The position numbers and the translations under genes were made by a program. DNA of 64,000 nucleotides from Micromonospora halotolerans. Its GTDB lineage: Bacteria > Actinomycetota > Actinomycetes > Mycobacteriales > Micromonosporaceae. Position 1 is the stretch's first letter; each line of letters opens with the position of its first letter. Of the stretch, positions 18,191 to 27,122 are shown piece after piece. The notes under the pieces are model-generated. The model searched no databases. It had not been told where the DNA came from and worked only from the letters and a program-made list of their open reading frames with translations. Location of the stretch: positions 4,650,001 to 4,714,000 of the forward strand of contig NZ_CP134876.1 in assembly GCF_032108445.1 (NCBI RefSeq). The letters run 5' to 3'.

Positions 18191-19321
18191 TCACCGGCCG
18201 GTGCAGGTGACCGTGGGCAGGGTGTTCGTGCCGGAGAAGTTCGCGGTGAAGCCGAACGTGGTGGTGCCCTCCGGTGGGACGCTCCCGTTGTACGCGGCGT
18301 TGGTGACCGTCACCGCGGCCCCGCTGCTGCTCACCGTGCCGTTCCAGAGCTGGGTGATGCTCTGGCCGCTGGGCCAGGTCCAGTTCGCGGTCCAGCCGGC
18401 GTAGGTCCGGGTGCTGTGGTTCATGATCGTGACCTCGCCCTGGAAGCCGCCCTGCCAGGCGCTGACCACCTTGTACACCGCCATGCAGGTGCCGGACGGC
18501 ATGGTCGGGGTGGGCGTCGGGCTCGTCGGGGTCGGGCTCGGCGAGGTCGGGGTGGGCGTCGGGCTGGTCGGCCCCGGCGTGGGCGTGGTGGGGTTCGGCG
18601 ACGGCGTGCCGCCGGAGCCGATCCCGGTCACCTCGCCGTTGCCGCCGTCGAAGGTCACGTCCGAGCAGCCGAAGAAGTTCTCCTGGCTGTCCGAGCGGAC
18701 CCAGCGGGAGTAGATGATGTGCCGGCCGCTCTTGTTGGCCGGCAGCGAACCGGTGAAGTAGTAGTGCCCGTCGTTGGTGCCCACCGAGCCGCGCTGCGGC
18801 GGGTTGGTCACCTGGAGGAACGGCTGCTCCTCCAGGTCGCTCCAGGCCAGCGGCCGGGTCGGGCTCCAGCTGTCCTTCGTGACGTAGAAGTAGAAGGTGC
18901 CCGGGTGGTGGGCCCAGTTGCTGTAGCGGAACTCCATGCTCCGCCCGGCCGTCAGGTGGGTGACCGGCCAGTCGGTGCGGGCCAGGTCGTAGCCGCTGAA
19001 GTTCGGGTTGCCGCCGCTGCACAGCTTGCCGTCCGGGATGAACCCGACGGTCCGGCCGCCCGCGTCGGAGCGCAGCACGCTGAACCAGTTGTAGAGCGAG
19101 TTGGTGCCGCTCTGGGCCACCGCCGCCGAGCAGGCGGGGTTGCTCGGCCTGATCTCCCCGGTCGGGGTGAGGCCGTCCTTCCAGCACAGGTAGGTCCGGG
19201 CGCCCGGGGTCATCGCCGCGCCGTGCGCGGCGGCCGGGTCGGAGCCGGTGGCCAGGGCGAACGCGCCCAGGGCCAGGGTGGCGGCCGCGGTGAGCAGCGC
19301 GGCCGTACGGGATCGGTGCAC
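18191..19321 (-). CDS. AA10 lytic polysaccharide monooxygenase with CBM2
   Basis: A 376-residue secreted copper enzyme that oxidatively cleaves crystalline polysaccharide. A signal peptide (residues 1-32, ending DPAAA) leaves His33 as the mature N-terminus (HGAAMTPGARTYLC), the first ligand of the copper histidine brace. The second ligand is the His of SNWAHHPG, and the axial Phe fits SDVTFDGG. The sequence pattern, including LYNWFSVL and WVRSDSQENFFGCSD, matches remembered Streptomyces CelS2-type cellulose-active AA10s more than chitin-only ones. A Thr/Pro linker (about 245-275) leads to a C-terminal CBM2 with GWTANWTWPSGQ and final TCTGR. GTG 19321 is set by AGGAGA 4 nt upstream. Confidence 0.92.
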   Translation of the reverse strand: MHRSRTAALLTAAATLALGAFALATGSDPAAAHGAAMTPGARTYLCWKDGLTPTGEIRPSNPACSAAVAQSGTNSLYNWFSVLRSDAGGRTVGFIPDGKLCSGGNPNFSGYDLARTDWPVTHLTAGRSMEFRYSNWAHHPGTFYFYVTKDSWSPTRPLAWSDLEEQPFLQVTNPPQRGSVGTNDGHYYFTGSLPANKSGRHIIYSRWVRSDSQENFFGCSDVTFDGGNGEVTGIGSGGTPSPNPTTPTPGPTSPTPTPTSPSPTPTSPTPTPTMPSGTCMAVYKVVSAWQGGFQGEVTIMNHSTRTYAGWTANWTWPSGQSITQLWNGTVSSSGAAVTVTNAAYNGSVPPEGTTTFGFTANFSGTNTLPTVTCTGR

Positions 19322-19645
19322 GGGATCTCCTGACTCGCGGGACGCGACCCGCACGGCCGGCCCCGCTGCGACGAGCGGATGCGACGATCGCGGTGCCACG
19401 CCCGGCGGTCGGAGTGCGGCCGGGGCCGTCGGGGGGACGCGCACCGCCTCGGTCCGTGCCACGGACCGTCAGTGCCCTCGCGTCGGCTCGACCCGGTGGC
19501 GCGGCAGCCCCCGCGCCCTCCCGGCACGGCAATCCCATCACGTCCGGTCTGCCCGCGCAATAGCCGTCCGTCGATGCGGGAGTCTCGTCGCGCCGGGACC
19601 CCGCCATACGCCAGGATCGGAGGTACACCGACGGAGGGAGCCAGG
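19322..19645. other. 324-bp divergent intergenic region
   Basis: This region lies between the divergent LPMO and sugar-kinase starts and should carry both promoters. I see no gene, clear inverted repeat or recognisable operator. The only firm signals are the AGGAGA before the LPMO GTG and the GGAGGGAG before the kinase ATG. Confidence 0.5.
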
Positions 19646-20575
19646 ATGGGGTACGCGGTGGTGCTCGGCGAGGCGCTGGTCGACCTGCTCGACGCCGAGC
19701 ACGACGGGGAGCCCGTCTTCCGGCAGGCGATCGGCGGGGGGCCGTTGAACGTGGCCGTGGCGGTGGCCCGGCTCGGCGGTGACGTCCAGTTCGTCGGCTC
19801 GCTCGGCGACGACCCGCTCGCGGGGCGGATCCGCGCCTTCCTGGGCGCCGCCGGCGTGGGGCTGGACGGGGCGGTCACCGTGCCGGCGCCCACGGCGCTC
19901 GCGGTGGCCACCTTCGCCGGCCCGGAACCGGACTTCCGCTTCTACGGCGAACCCCGGTCGTATGCGCTGCTCACCGCCGACGACCTGGACGTCGCCGTGG
20001 TCGAGGGCGCGCAGGTGCTCTACTGCGGCTCGATCGTGCTGCTCGACCCGCCGGTGCTGGCCGCCGCCCGCCGGGCCTGGGCGATGGCCGGTGCGCTGCG
20101 GGTGTTCGACCCGAACGTGCGCCCGAGCCTGCTCGCCGGCCCGGACGCGCTGGACGACCTGCGCGCCGTGGTCGCCGAGTTCGCGGCGAGCGCCCACCTG
20201 GTCAAGCTGAGCGCCGCCGACGCCCGCCACCTCTACCCGCGTGAGCCGGTCGAGGGCGTCGCCGCGTACCTGCGGGAGCTGGGCGCGGGGACCGTGGTGG
20301 TCACCCTGGGCGCGGACGGCGCGCTGGTCGCCGCCGCCGACGACGTGGTACGCGTCCCCGCGCCGAAGGTCGACGCGGTGGACGCCACGGGCGCGGGCGA
20401 CTCGGTGATGGGCGCGCTCGTCGCCGACCTGCTGCACGCCGGTGAGCCGGTGGACCCGACCGGCTGGCGCGACCGGGTGGCCTTCGCCCTCCGGGTGGCC
20501 GGCCTGGTCTGCGAGTCGCCCGGCGGGGCCACCGCCATGCCCACCCGGGAGGCGGTGGCCAACCGGTTCCGCTGA
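19646..20575 (+). CDS. PfkB-family carbohydrate kinase (fructokinase-like)
   Basis: A 309-residue ribokinase-fold sugar kinase, the usual family length. Visible signatures are GGGPLNVAVAVARLGG with FVGSLGDD near residues 30-55 (sugar-binding lid and first PfkB signature) and DATGAGDSVMGAL with catalytic Asp252. Substrate is most likely fructose or another ketose, judged from the fructokinase-like start (VVLGEALVDLL); 2-keto-3-deoxygluconate or ribose are possible. ATG 19646 has GGAGGGAG upstream; in-frame upstream sequence lacks a ribosome site. It stands alone, 10 bp from the convergent MFS gene. Confidence 0.85.
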   Translation: MGYAVVLGEALVDLLDAEHDGEPVFRQAIGGGPLNVAVAVARLGGDVQFVGSLGDDPLAGRIRAFLGAAGVGLDGAVTVPAPTALAVATFAGPEPDFRFYGEPRSYALLTADDLDVAVVEGAQVLYCGSIVLLDPPVLAAARRAWAMAGALRVFDPNVRPSLLAGPDALDDLRAVVAEFAASAHLVKLSAADARHLYPREPVEGVAAYLRELGAGTVVVTLGADGALVAAADDVVRVPAPKVDAVDATGAGDSVMGALVADLLHAGEPVDPTGWRDRVAFALRVAGLVCESPGGATAMPTREAVANRFR

Positions 20576-20585
20576 TCCGCGCGGG

Positions 20586-21806
20586 TCAGCGCGGGCGGGC
20601 GAGGGTGAGCACGGCGGTGAGGGAGAGCGCGGCGGCGGCGGCCAGCACGATCGCCATCGGCGTGGCGCTGCCCTCGCCGCCCAGGCCGACCAGGGGCGCC
20701 GCGAGCGCGCCGATCACCGACTGCACGCCGCCCATCAGCGCGGCGGCGGTGCCGGCGTGCCGGGCGTGCGCGTCCAGCGCCAGCGCGGTGCTGTTCGGCA
20801 TCACCATGCCCAGCGAGCCGACGAAGGCGAACAGCGCCACCGCGACCACGGCGAGGCTCCCGGCGAGCGCCCCGGTGAGCACCCCGGTCGCGGCCACCAC
20901 GCCGACCACGAGCGTGGTGACCAGCAGCCCGCGCGGGCTGAACCGGTCGAGCAGCCGGGCGTTCGCCTGCCCCATGGCGACCAGGGCGAGCGCGTTGAGG
21001 CCGAAGATCAGGCTGAACGCCACGGCGGAGACGCCGAACACGTCCTGGAACACGAACGACGACCCGGAGATGTACGCGAACAGCCCGGCGAAGGCGAAGC
21101 CCTGGGTCAGCGCGTACCCGAGGTAGACCCGGTCGGCGACCAGCGACCGCATGGTCCGGGCGGTGGCGGCCAGGCCGCCGGTGCTGCGGCGCTCGGCCGG
21201 CAGCGTCTCGGGCAGGCGCAGGGCGACCGCGACGGACAGCAGCAGCCCGATGGCGGCCAGGGTGAGGAAGACCGCCCGCCAGTCGCCCCACCGCAGCACC
21301 AGGCTGCCCACGCTCGGCGCGGCCACCGGCGCGACGCCGAATACCAGGGTGAGCCGGGAGAAGTACTTCGCGGCCGCGCGGCCGGAGTAGAGGTCGCGGA
21401 CCACCGCCCGGGCGACCACCACCCCCATGCCGCCGGCCAGGCCCTGGACGAACCGCGCGGCGGCCAGCAGCGGCGCGTTCGGCGCCAGGGTGCAGACGAG
21501 CGCGAGCACGGTGTACGCGACGACGCCGATCAGCACCGGCCGGCGCCGCCCCCACCGGTCGCTGAGCGGGCCGGTGACGAACTGGCCGACCGCGAGGCCG
21601 ATCAGGCAGGTGGTCAGCGAGAGCTGGATGCCGGCCTGGTCGGCGCCGAGGTCGCGGGTCATCGCCGGGAACGCCGGGAGGTACATGTCCAGCGAGAGCG
21701 GGCCGATCGCGGTGAGCGTGCCGAGCAGCACCAGCAGGGTGGCGCCGCCCCGTGCGGGCCGCGGGTCGATGGTCGGGCGCGCGGCGGTCCGCACGGTCTG
21801 GCTCAC
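20586..21806 (-). CDS. Bcr/CflA-type multidrug efflux MFS transporter
   Basis: A 406-residue drug:proton antiporter with 12 predicted helices. The N-terminal signature LSLDMYLPAFPAMTRDL and LTTCLIGLAVGQFVTGPLSDRWGRRRPVL (motif A of DHA1 exporters) is typical of the Bcr/CflA family, as is RFVQGLAGGMGVVVARAVVRDLY. Substrates in the family include bicyclomycin, chloramphenicol and sulfonamides; the one here is unknown. It is divergent from a MarR regulator, with an inverted repeat in the 81-bp gap, so repression relieved by a ligand is likely. GGAGG is present before the ATG. Confidence 0.88.
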   Translation of the reverse strand: MSQTVRTAARPTIDPRPARGGATLLVLLGTLTAIGPLSLDMYLPAFPAMTRDLGADQAGIQLSLTTCLIGLAVGQFVTGPLSDRWGRRRPVLIGVVAYTVLALVCTLAPNAPLLAAARFVQGLAGGMGVVVARAVVRDLYSGRAAAKYFSRLTLVFGVAPVAAPSVGSLVLRWGDWRAVFLTLAAIGLLLSVAVALRLPETLPAERRSTGGLAATARTMRSLVADRVYLGYALTQGFAFAGLFAYISGSSFVFQDVFGVSAVAFSLIFGLNALALVAMGQANARLLDRFSPRGLLVTTLVVGVVAATGVLTGALAGSLAVVAVALFAFVGSLGMVMPNSTALALDAHARHAGTAAALMGGVQSVIGALAAPLVGLGGEGSATPMAIVLAAAAALSLTAVLTLARPR

Positions 21807-21843
21807 GGAGGTTCCCCCTGAAATGGACGATTCCGGGTAACCT

Positions 21844-21863
21844 TAGCTCTGTATCCAGAACTA
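21844..21863. promoter_or_regulatory. MarR-type operator candidate
   Basis: TAGCTCTG-TATC-CAGAACTA is an inverted repeat with 7 of 8 arm positions matching. It sits in the middle of the 81-bp gap between the divergent MFS and MarR genes, a normal place for a MarR-family dimer to bind and control both promoters. Confidence 0.6.
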
Positions 21864-21887
21864 TTGCGATGTGAAGAAGGTGACTCC

Positions 21888-22334
21888 GTGCCGAGCGACG
21901 AGGCCGTCGCGCGCTTCGGGGCCGTGCTGGGGGAACTGCACCGGCTGCTCCGCCGCAAGGTCGTCGCCCGGGCCAACCGGGACGCCCTTCCCGAGGCGCA
22001 GGTGGAGGTGCTGCACCTGGTCCGGGCCGAGCCGGGGATCAGCGGCAAGGAGGTCGCGCGCCGGCTGGGCACCGCGCCGAACACGGTCAGCACCCTGGTC
22101 CGCGACCTCACCGACGCCGGGCTGCTGGCGCGCGACCGCGACCCGGAGGACCGGCGGGTGGTGCGGCTCGCCCTCACCGAGGCCGCCCGCACCCGGATGG
22201 CCGACTACGCGGTCCACCGCAGCGCCCTGCTCACCGAGGCCCTGGCCACCCTCGACCCGCCGGCCCGCGACGCGATCCTCGCCGCCGCCCCGCACCTGGA
22301 CGCCCTGCTGACCGCCCTGCGCGCCCGCCCCTGA
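21888..22334 (+). CDS. MarR-family transcriptional regulator
   Basis: A 148-residue winged-helix regulator. The DNA-binding core is ISGKEVARRLGTAPNTVSTLVRDLTDAGLLARDRDPEDRRVVRLALTE (recognition helix then DR-containing wing), flanked by dimerisation helices at both ends. Its divergent neighbour is a drug exporter, so it probably represses that pump and itself through the palindrome between them. GTG 21888 has GAAGAAGG 7 nt upstream; a TTG at 21864 would put the start almost inside the operator and is less likely. Confidence 0.88.
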   Translation: MPSDEAVARFGAVLGELHRLLRRKVVARANRDALPEAQVEVLHLVRAEPGISGKEVARRLGTAPNTVSTLVRDLTDAGLLARDRDPEDRRVVRLALTEAARTRMADYAVHRSALLTEALATLDPPARDAILAAAPHLDALLTALRARP

Positions 22335-22349
22335 CCCGCAGAGGAGCGG

Positions 22350-23180
22350 TCAGGCGGCGCCGTCGAGCTCGGCGTAGCCGCGGCGGGCCGCGATGAGACC
22401 GGGGCGGGCGCCGAACGGCGACTCGGCGGCCACCCGCTCGGGCGGGGCGTTGCCGGTGTGGCCGGCCCGGATCAGCCAGGCCTGCCGGGCGAGCTGGGCG
22501 TGCTGAGCCCGGACGAACTCCACGTCGACCGGCTCGCCGTGCCCCGGCACCACCAGCGTGGCCGGCGTGGTCAGCCGGAGCAGCCCGGCCACCGCGTCCG
22601 GCCACTGCACCGGGTACGACTCCTCGAAGGCCGGCGGCCCGCTCTGCTCCACCAGGTCGCCGGCGACCAGCACGTCCGCGTCCGGAACGTGCACCACCAG
22701 GTCGGCGTCGGTGTGCCCGTGCCCGGGATGGTGCAGCACCACCCGCCGGCCGCCCACGTCGAGCTCCGCCTCCGCGTGCACCGGGTGGGTCGGGGCCAGC
22801 AGCTCGGTGCGGGCCAGCTCGGCGGCGAGTTCCGGCTGCTCCGCGCGCATCTCCTCGGACGCGGCCCGGCGCAGCTCGTCCGGATGGTCGCGGAGCACCG
22901 CGGCGGCCTGGGCGTGCGCGTAGACCGGGCGGGGCGGGTCGGCGGCCAGGGCGGCGTTGCCGAAGCAGTGGTCGAAATGGTGATGGGTGTTGACGATCGT
23001 CCACGGGTGCGGGGTGACCGCGCGGGCCGCCTCCGCCAGCTCCCGCGCCTGCCCGGCGGTGGAGAGGGTGTCCACGATCAGCGCCGCGCCGTCGCCCACC
23101 ACCAGCGTCACGTTGACGTGCAGCAGCGGGTCGCGCAGCACGTGCACGCCGTCGGCGACCTCGACGAACCGGGCGGTCAT
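22350..23180 (-). CDS. MBL-fold metallo-hydrolase
   Basis: A 276-residue metallo-beta-lactamase-fold hydrolase. The zinc motif is complete: HHHFDH with His66, His68, Asp70 and His71, then HPGHGHTDADLVVHVP (third His), VAGDLVE (bridging Asp) and VPGHGEPV (last His). The length and lack of beta-lactamase-specific features suggest a glyoxalase II-like or Rv-type hydrolase; substrate unknown. Its ATG overlaps the stop of the upstream hotdog thioesterase gene by 4 bp (ATGA), so the two are translationally coupled. Confidence 0.85.
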   Translation of the reverse strand: MTARFVEVADGVHVLRDPLLHVNVTLVVGDGAALIVDTLSTAGQARELAEAARAVTPHPWTIVNTHHHFDHCFGNAALAADPPRPVYAHAQAAAVLRDHPDELRRAASEEMRAEQPELAAELARTELLAPTHPVHAEAELDVGGRRVVLHHPGHGHTDADLVVHVPDADVLVAGDLVEQSGPPAFEESYPVQWPDAVAGLLRLTTPATLVVPGHGEPVDVEFVRAQHAQLARQAWLIRAGHTGNAPPERVAAESPFGARPGLIAARRGYAELDGAA

Positions 23181-23581
23181 GACGCCCGCACGGCGCGCTC
23201 GACGAAGCGCTGCCGGTCGACCAGGGCCCGCTCGACCCGCCCGGTGGCCACCACCTCGTTGCCGTCGGTCACGATCACCTCGAAGGCCAGCCGCCGGCCG
23301 TCGACCTTGACCAGCTCCGCCCGGGCGGCCACCGTCCGCCCGACCGGCGTGGCCGCGCGATGTTCCAGCTCGAGGCGGGTGCCGACCGTCGTCGACCCGG
23401 ACGGCAGCCGGGTGGCGACCGCCGCCACGGTGGCCGCCTCGGCCAGCGCGAGCACCCGGGGCGTGCCGAGCACCGGCACGTCGCCCGAGCCCACCGCCAG
23501 CGCGGTGTCCGTGTCGGTGACGGTCAGCTCGACCCGGGCGGTCAGGCCCGGGGCGAAGGGCGACTCCGGCTGCTCCTGCAT
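23177..23581 (-). CDS. Hotdog-fold thioesterase (FlK-like)
   Basis: A 134-residue hotdog protein resembling the fluoroacetyl-CoA thioesterase family: GSGDVPVLGTPRVLALAEAATVAAV for the central helix with a conserved Glu, TVGTRLELEHRAATPVGRTV, and a terminal VATGRVERALVDRQRFVER. Such enzymes hydrolyse acyl-CoA; real substrates of most actinobacterial members are unknown. It is the first gene of a two-gene operon with the MBL hydrolase (4-bp overlap), so the pair may act on the same acyl-thioester intermediate. Confidence 0.78.
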   Translation of the reverse strand: MQEQPESPFAPGLTARVELTVTDTDTALAVGSGDVPVLGTPRVLALAEAATVAAVATRLPSGSTTVGTRLELEHRAATPVGRTVAARAELVKVDGRRLAFEVIVTDGNEVVATGRVERALVDRQRFVERAVRAS

Positions 23582-23731
23582 GGGCCGAGCCTAGTGCAGC
23601 GGCCCCGGGGCCCGGGCGGCGTCCGGACCGCCGCCCCGGCCCCCTCGCCGGAGACCGGACGGGGGCGACCGGCCCCGGTGGCGGGCGGTCGGCGTCGGCG
23701 GTCCCGTCGCACGCCGTTAACCTTGTCCGCG

Positions 23732-24829
23732 ATGGCCGTGCTGACTGACCCCCCGCCCCCCGCCCCCGCCGGACCGACCGCGTCCCCCGACGGCGGGCGC
23801 CGTCGCGTGGTGGCGATGGCGATCTGGGGAATCGCCTTCGTGGCGGCCTGGCTCGCCATCGGCCTGCCGACCGACCCGGCGTACGCGTTCCTCTGGATCT
23901 GGGCGGGCACCATCGCCTGGCACTCGTCCCGCCCGTGGCGCAGCCACCTGCGCTTCGCCCGGGACTGGATCCCGGTGGTGCTGCTGCTGGCCGCGTACAA
24001 CCTCTCCCGCGGGTTCGCCGACAACGGCGCGACGCCGCACGCCATGGAGCTGATCGTCGCCGACCGGTTCCTGACCGGCTGGGCCACCGGCGGGGAGGTA
24101 CCCACGATCTGGCTCCAGCAGCACCTCTACCGGCCCGACCAGGTGCACTGGTGGGACGTGGCGGTCAGCTGGATCTACTTCTCGCACTTCGTGGCGACGC
24201 TCGCCGCCGCCGCGGTGCTCTGGCTGCGGAACCGCGCCCGCTGGGGCGCGTACATGCGGCGGTGGGGCTTCCTCTGCGCGGCCGGGCTGGCCACCTACTT
24301 CCTCTACCCGGCCGCCCCGCCGTGGTGGGCGGCCCAGAACGGGCTGCTCTCCGACGTCGCGCGGATCTCCACCCGGGGCTGGAAGGAGATCGGCATGCAC
24401 GGCGCGGGCAACCTGCTCAACGCCGGCCAGATCGCCTCCAACCCGGTGGCCGCCATGCCGTCGCTGCACACCGCGTTCGCCCTGTTCGTGGTCCTGTTCT
24501 TCCTACGCGCGACCCGGAAGCGCTGGTGGCCGCTCCTGCTGGCGTATCCGCTGGCGATGACCTTCACGCTGATCTACAGCGGCGAGCACTACCTGATCGA
24601 CGTGCTGGTCGGCTGGGCGTACGTCGGCCTGACCTTCCTGGTGGTCGGGCTGGCCGAGCGCTGGTGGGCGGCCCGCCGGGCCCGCCGCGCCTTGCTCGCC
24701 CCGGCCACGCAGGCGGCCCCCACGGCCGACCCGGCCCGGCCGGCGGACGCCGAGCAGACCCGGCTGGCCGACGCCGACCCGGCCCGGCCGGCGGACGCCG
24801 ATCCGGCCACCGTGCCGGCGGAGCGCTGA
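23732..24829 (+). CDS. PAP2-superfamily membrane protein (inositolphosphotransferase-like)
   Basis: A 365-residue polytopic membrane protein with about six helices. The catalytic signatures of PAP2/Aur1-type enzymes are near the end: AAMPSLHTAFALFVVLFF and SGEHYLIDVLVGWAYVG. The N-terminal half (SRGFADNGATPH, WQQHLYRPDQVHWWDV-like region) fits the PAP2_3 / Ipt1 subgroup, which transfers or hydrolyses lipid phosphate head groups. The C-terminus is a hydrophilic tail of repeated ADPARPADA units. TAACCT lies 8 nt before ATG 23732 with no ribosome site, suggesting a leaderless message. Confidence 0.8.
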   Translation: MAVLTDPPPPAPAGPTASPDGGRRRVVAMAIWGIAFVAAWLAIGLPTDPAYAFLWIWAGTIAWHSSRPWRSHLRFARDWIPVVLLLAAYNLSRGFADNGATPHAMELIVADRFLTGWATGGEVPTIWLQQHLYRPDQVHWWDVAVSWIYFSHFVATLAAAAVLWLRNRARWGAYMRRWGFLCAAGLATYFLYPAAPPWWAAQNGLLSDVARISTRGWKEIGMHGAGNLLNAGQIASNPVAAMPSLHTAFALFVVLFFLRATRKRWWPLLLAYPLAMTFTLIYSGEHYLIDVLVGWAYVGLTFLVVGLAERWWAARRARRALLAPATQAAPTADPARPADAEQTRLADADPARPADADPATVPAER

Positions 24830-24893
24830 CCGTCCGCCCGCTCGGAACGGCTCGGCCCGCGCCACGGTGGCGGCGGAGCGCTGACCGTCCGGC

Positions 24894-26576
24894 TCAGCCC
24901 GGCCGGCCCGGGCCGCTCCGCCGGGCGGCGTGCGCCCGCGCGGTCAGCTCCGCCGCCAGCTCCCACGCCTCGGCCAGGTCCCGGTCCAGCGCCGCCGCGC
25001 CCGAGCCGCCGGCGGTGTCCGCGTGCACGGTGGCCAGCCGCAGCCGCCGCTGCGCCGGGCCCTGGGTCACCCGCACGCTCTGGATCCGGGCGTACGGCAC
25101 CAGCGCCAACCGGCGGGTCAGCAGCCCGGACCGGGCCACGAAGACCCGCTCGTCGAGGCCGGCACCGACCCTCGTCCGGCTCAGCGGGCGCAGCCAGCGG
25201 GCCCGCCGGGGCGGCAGCGTGGCGGGCAGCGCCGCCAGCCGGACGCCGGGAAGCACCTCCGCGACGACCAGCTCGCCGGTGGGCGCGTCGCCGACCGGCA
25301 GCAGCCGGTCCGGGCGGTTGCGGTCGTCCGGCTCGGCACCCGAGTAGCCGGCCACCTCCAGCCGCAGCCGCAGCCAGCCCTTCATCCGCCAGAGCAGCGG
25401 CCAGGTCACCCCGACGGTCTGCACCCGGTGCAGCGGCACGGTCTGCACCCGGGTCTCCAGCAGGCCGTTGCGTACCCGCAGCGTGTCGCCGTCCCGGTCG
25501 AGCCGGAAGCTCCAGTCGTCGAGCACCCGGCGGACCGGTTGCAGCAGCACGCCGGCCATGGCGGTCAGCGTGCTGGCCACCGCGATGAACGACCAGGACC
25601 CCTCGGAGACGAACTGCGCCACCACGAACGCCACGCCGAACGGGAGCAGGAACGCCTGCGGGGTGAGCAGCTGGCTCACCAGCAGGTCGCGGTTGCGGAC
25701 GTGGTGCAGCAGCCGCCCGGCCGGGGCGGGCGCGGGCGGCGTGCCGGCGGCGGGCGGGGCGGCCTCGGGGGCGCGGCCGGCCACCGCGAGCAGCCGGTGC
25801 CGCAACGCGCTCGCCTCGGCCACGCTCAGGTACGCCAGCGGCGCCTCCGTCTTGCCGCCGCCGACCACCTCCAGCCGCAGCTCGGCCAGCCCGGTGAGCT
25901 GTGCGAGCAGCGGCCGGACCACCTCCACGGCCTGCAGCCGCTCCAGCGGGATCGCCCGGGTACGCCGCCAGAGCAGCCCCTCGTGGACCCGCAGCTCCCG
26001 CCCCACCACGTGGTAGCCGGTGTTCCACCAGCTGATCACCGACAGCACGGTGGCGCCGAGGACGAAGACCGCGACCAGTACGGCGAACCAGCCGAAGCCG
26101 ACCCGGGACAGCGTCGACCAGGAGAGACCGGCGATCACCACGACCAGCGACTTCGCGCCGTGCAACGCCGGGCTCAGCGGGTGCAGCCGCTGCCGCGGCT
26201 CCTCCCCGGTCGGCTGCGGCGCCCCCGGCGGGTTCGTCGCGGGCGGCCCCCACGGGCCGGCCCCGGGCGGCCCGGGATGTCCCGCGCTCGGCCAGGGCGG
26301 CGCGGGCGGTCCGTAGCCGGGCGGCGGCGCGGGATGCCCCGCACCCGGCCAGGGCGGCGCAGGTGGACCGTACCCGGGTGGGGGCGCGGGTGGCCCGTAC
26401 CCGGGTGGGGGCGCGGGTGGCCCGTACCCGGGTGGGGGCGCCGGGTGGGCGTACCCCGTTTGCGGTGGCCAGGGGTGGCCGTTCCGGGGTGCCTCGGCGG
26501 CGGCCGGCGGCGGTGCGGCGGCGGGCGGGTGCGGCGGCGGGGCGCCGGGCTCCGGCTCGGCCGGGCCGTCGCTCAC
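24894..26576 (-). CDS. Membrane protein with bacterial PH (YdbT-type) domains and Pro-rich N-terminus
   Basis: A 560-residue protein. Residues 1-130 are Pro/Gly/Ala-rich with PPPGYGPPA repeats. Then come paired membrane helices (SLVVVIAGLSWSTLS, WFAVLVAVFVLGATVLSVISWW) and three copies of the bPH_2 domain, each with the pattern R-V-GLL-RR-A-P--R-Q-V-V-P--R---L (for example LRVHEGLLWRRTRAIPLERLQAVEVV and VFVARSGLLTRRLALVPYARIQSVRV). The family (YdbT) is membrane-associated and implicated in envelope stress or fengycin-type resistance in Bacillus; here the role is unknown. Its start overlaps the stop of the next minus-strand PH gene by 4 bp, making a two-gene unit. Confidence 0.82.
   Translation of the reverse strand: MSDGPAEPEPGAPPPHPPAAAPPPAAAEAPRNGHPWPPQTGYAHPAPPPGYGPPAPPPGYGPPAPPPGYGPPAPPWPGAGHPAPPPGYGPPAPPWPSAGHPGPPGAGPWGPPATNPPGAPQPTGEEPRQRLHPLSPALHGAKSLVVVIAGLSWSTLSRVGFGWFAVLVAVFVLGATVLSVISWWNTGYHVVGRELRVHEGLLWRRTRAIPLERLQAVEVVRPLLAQLTGLAELRLEVVGGGKTEAPLAYLSVAEASALRHRLLAVAGRAPEAAPPAAGTPPAPAPAGRLLHHVRNRDLLVSQLLTPQAFLLPFGVAFVVAQFVSEGSWSFIAVASTLTAMAGVLLQPVRRVLDDWSFRLDRDGDTLRVRNGLLETRVQTVPLHRVQTVGVTWPLLWRMKGWLRLRLEVAGYSGAEPDDRNRPDRLLPVGDAPTGELVVAEVLPGVRLAALPATLPPRRARWLRPLSRTRVGAGLDERVFVARSGLLTRRLALVPYARIQSVRVTQGPAQRRLRLATVHADTAGGSGAAALDRDLAEAWELAAELTARAHAARRSGPGRPG
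26362..26442. repeat. Three tandem 27-bp repeats encoding PPPGYGPPA
   Basis: Three contiguous 27-bp units (26362-26388, 26389-26415, 26416-26442) differ at only one or two bases. They encode the repeated PPPGYGPPA segment of the PH-domain protein and are a likely site of copy-number change. Confidence 0.85.
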
Positions 26577-27100
26577 AGCCCCTCCGCCCGGTCCTCGCCC
26601 AGCGTGGTGAGCCGGTCCCGCAGCCGGGACGCCTCGGCCGGTCGCAGGCCGGGCACCCGGGCGTCGCTCGCCGCCGCGGCGGTGTGCAGCTGCACGGTGG
26701 CCAGGTCGAAGGCGCGCTCCAGCGGCCCCGCGCTCACGTCGACGAACTGCATCCGGGAGTACGGCACGATGGACAGCCGCCGCACCAGCAGGCCGTGCCG
26801 GACCAGCAGGTCGTCGGCCCGCTCGGCGTAGCCCCAGGCGCGCACCGCGCGGACGATGGTGACCGCCCGCCAGGCGGCCAGCAGCAGCGCCAGGCCCAGG
26901 GCGGCACCGAGCAGCCAGTGGCCGGCGACCGCCCAGGCCACGCCGAGCACCACCAGCGCCACGGCCAGGCCGATGCCGAGCCGGATCAGCTCCACCCAGA
27001 TCAGGTCACGGGAGATCGGCTGCCACCGGACGGTGTCCGGCCAGGGCTCCAGAGGTCCGGTCGGGGCCGGCGGCCGGCCGGCGAGGTCGTCACCGTTCAC
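26573..27100 (-). CDS. Small bacterial PH-domain membrane protein (YdbS-type)
   Basis: A 175-residue protein with two hydrophobic segments (LIRLGIGLAVALVVLGVAWAVAG and LLGAALGLALLLAAWRAVTIV) and one bPH_2 domain: RADDLLVRHGLLVRRLSIVPYSRMQFVDVSAGPLERAFDLATVQLHTA. It is the YdbS-type partner commonly paired with the longer YdbT-type protein, whose gene follows with a 4-bp overlap. The pair probably forms a membrane complex. Confidence 0.85.
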   Translation of the reverse strand: MNGDDLAGRPPAPTGPLEPWPDTVRWQPISRDLIWVELIRLGIGLAVALVVLGVAWAVAGHWLLGAALGLALLLAAWRAVTIVRAVRAWGYAERADDLLVRHGLLVRRLSIVPYSRMQFVDVSAGPLERAFDLATVQLHTAAAASDARVPGLRPAEASRLRDRLTTLGEDRAEGL

Positions 27101-27122
27101 CGGCTGATCCCGCTGCGCTCGC

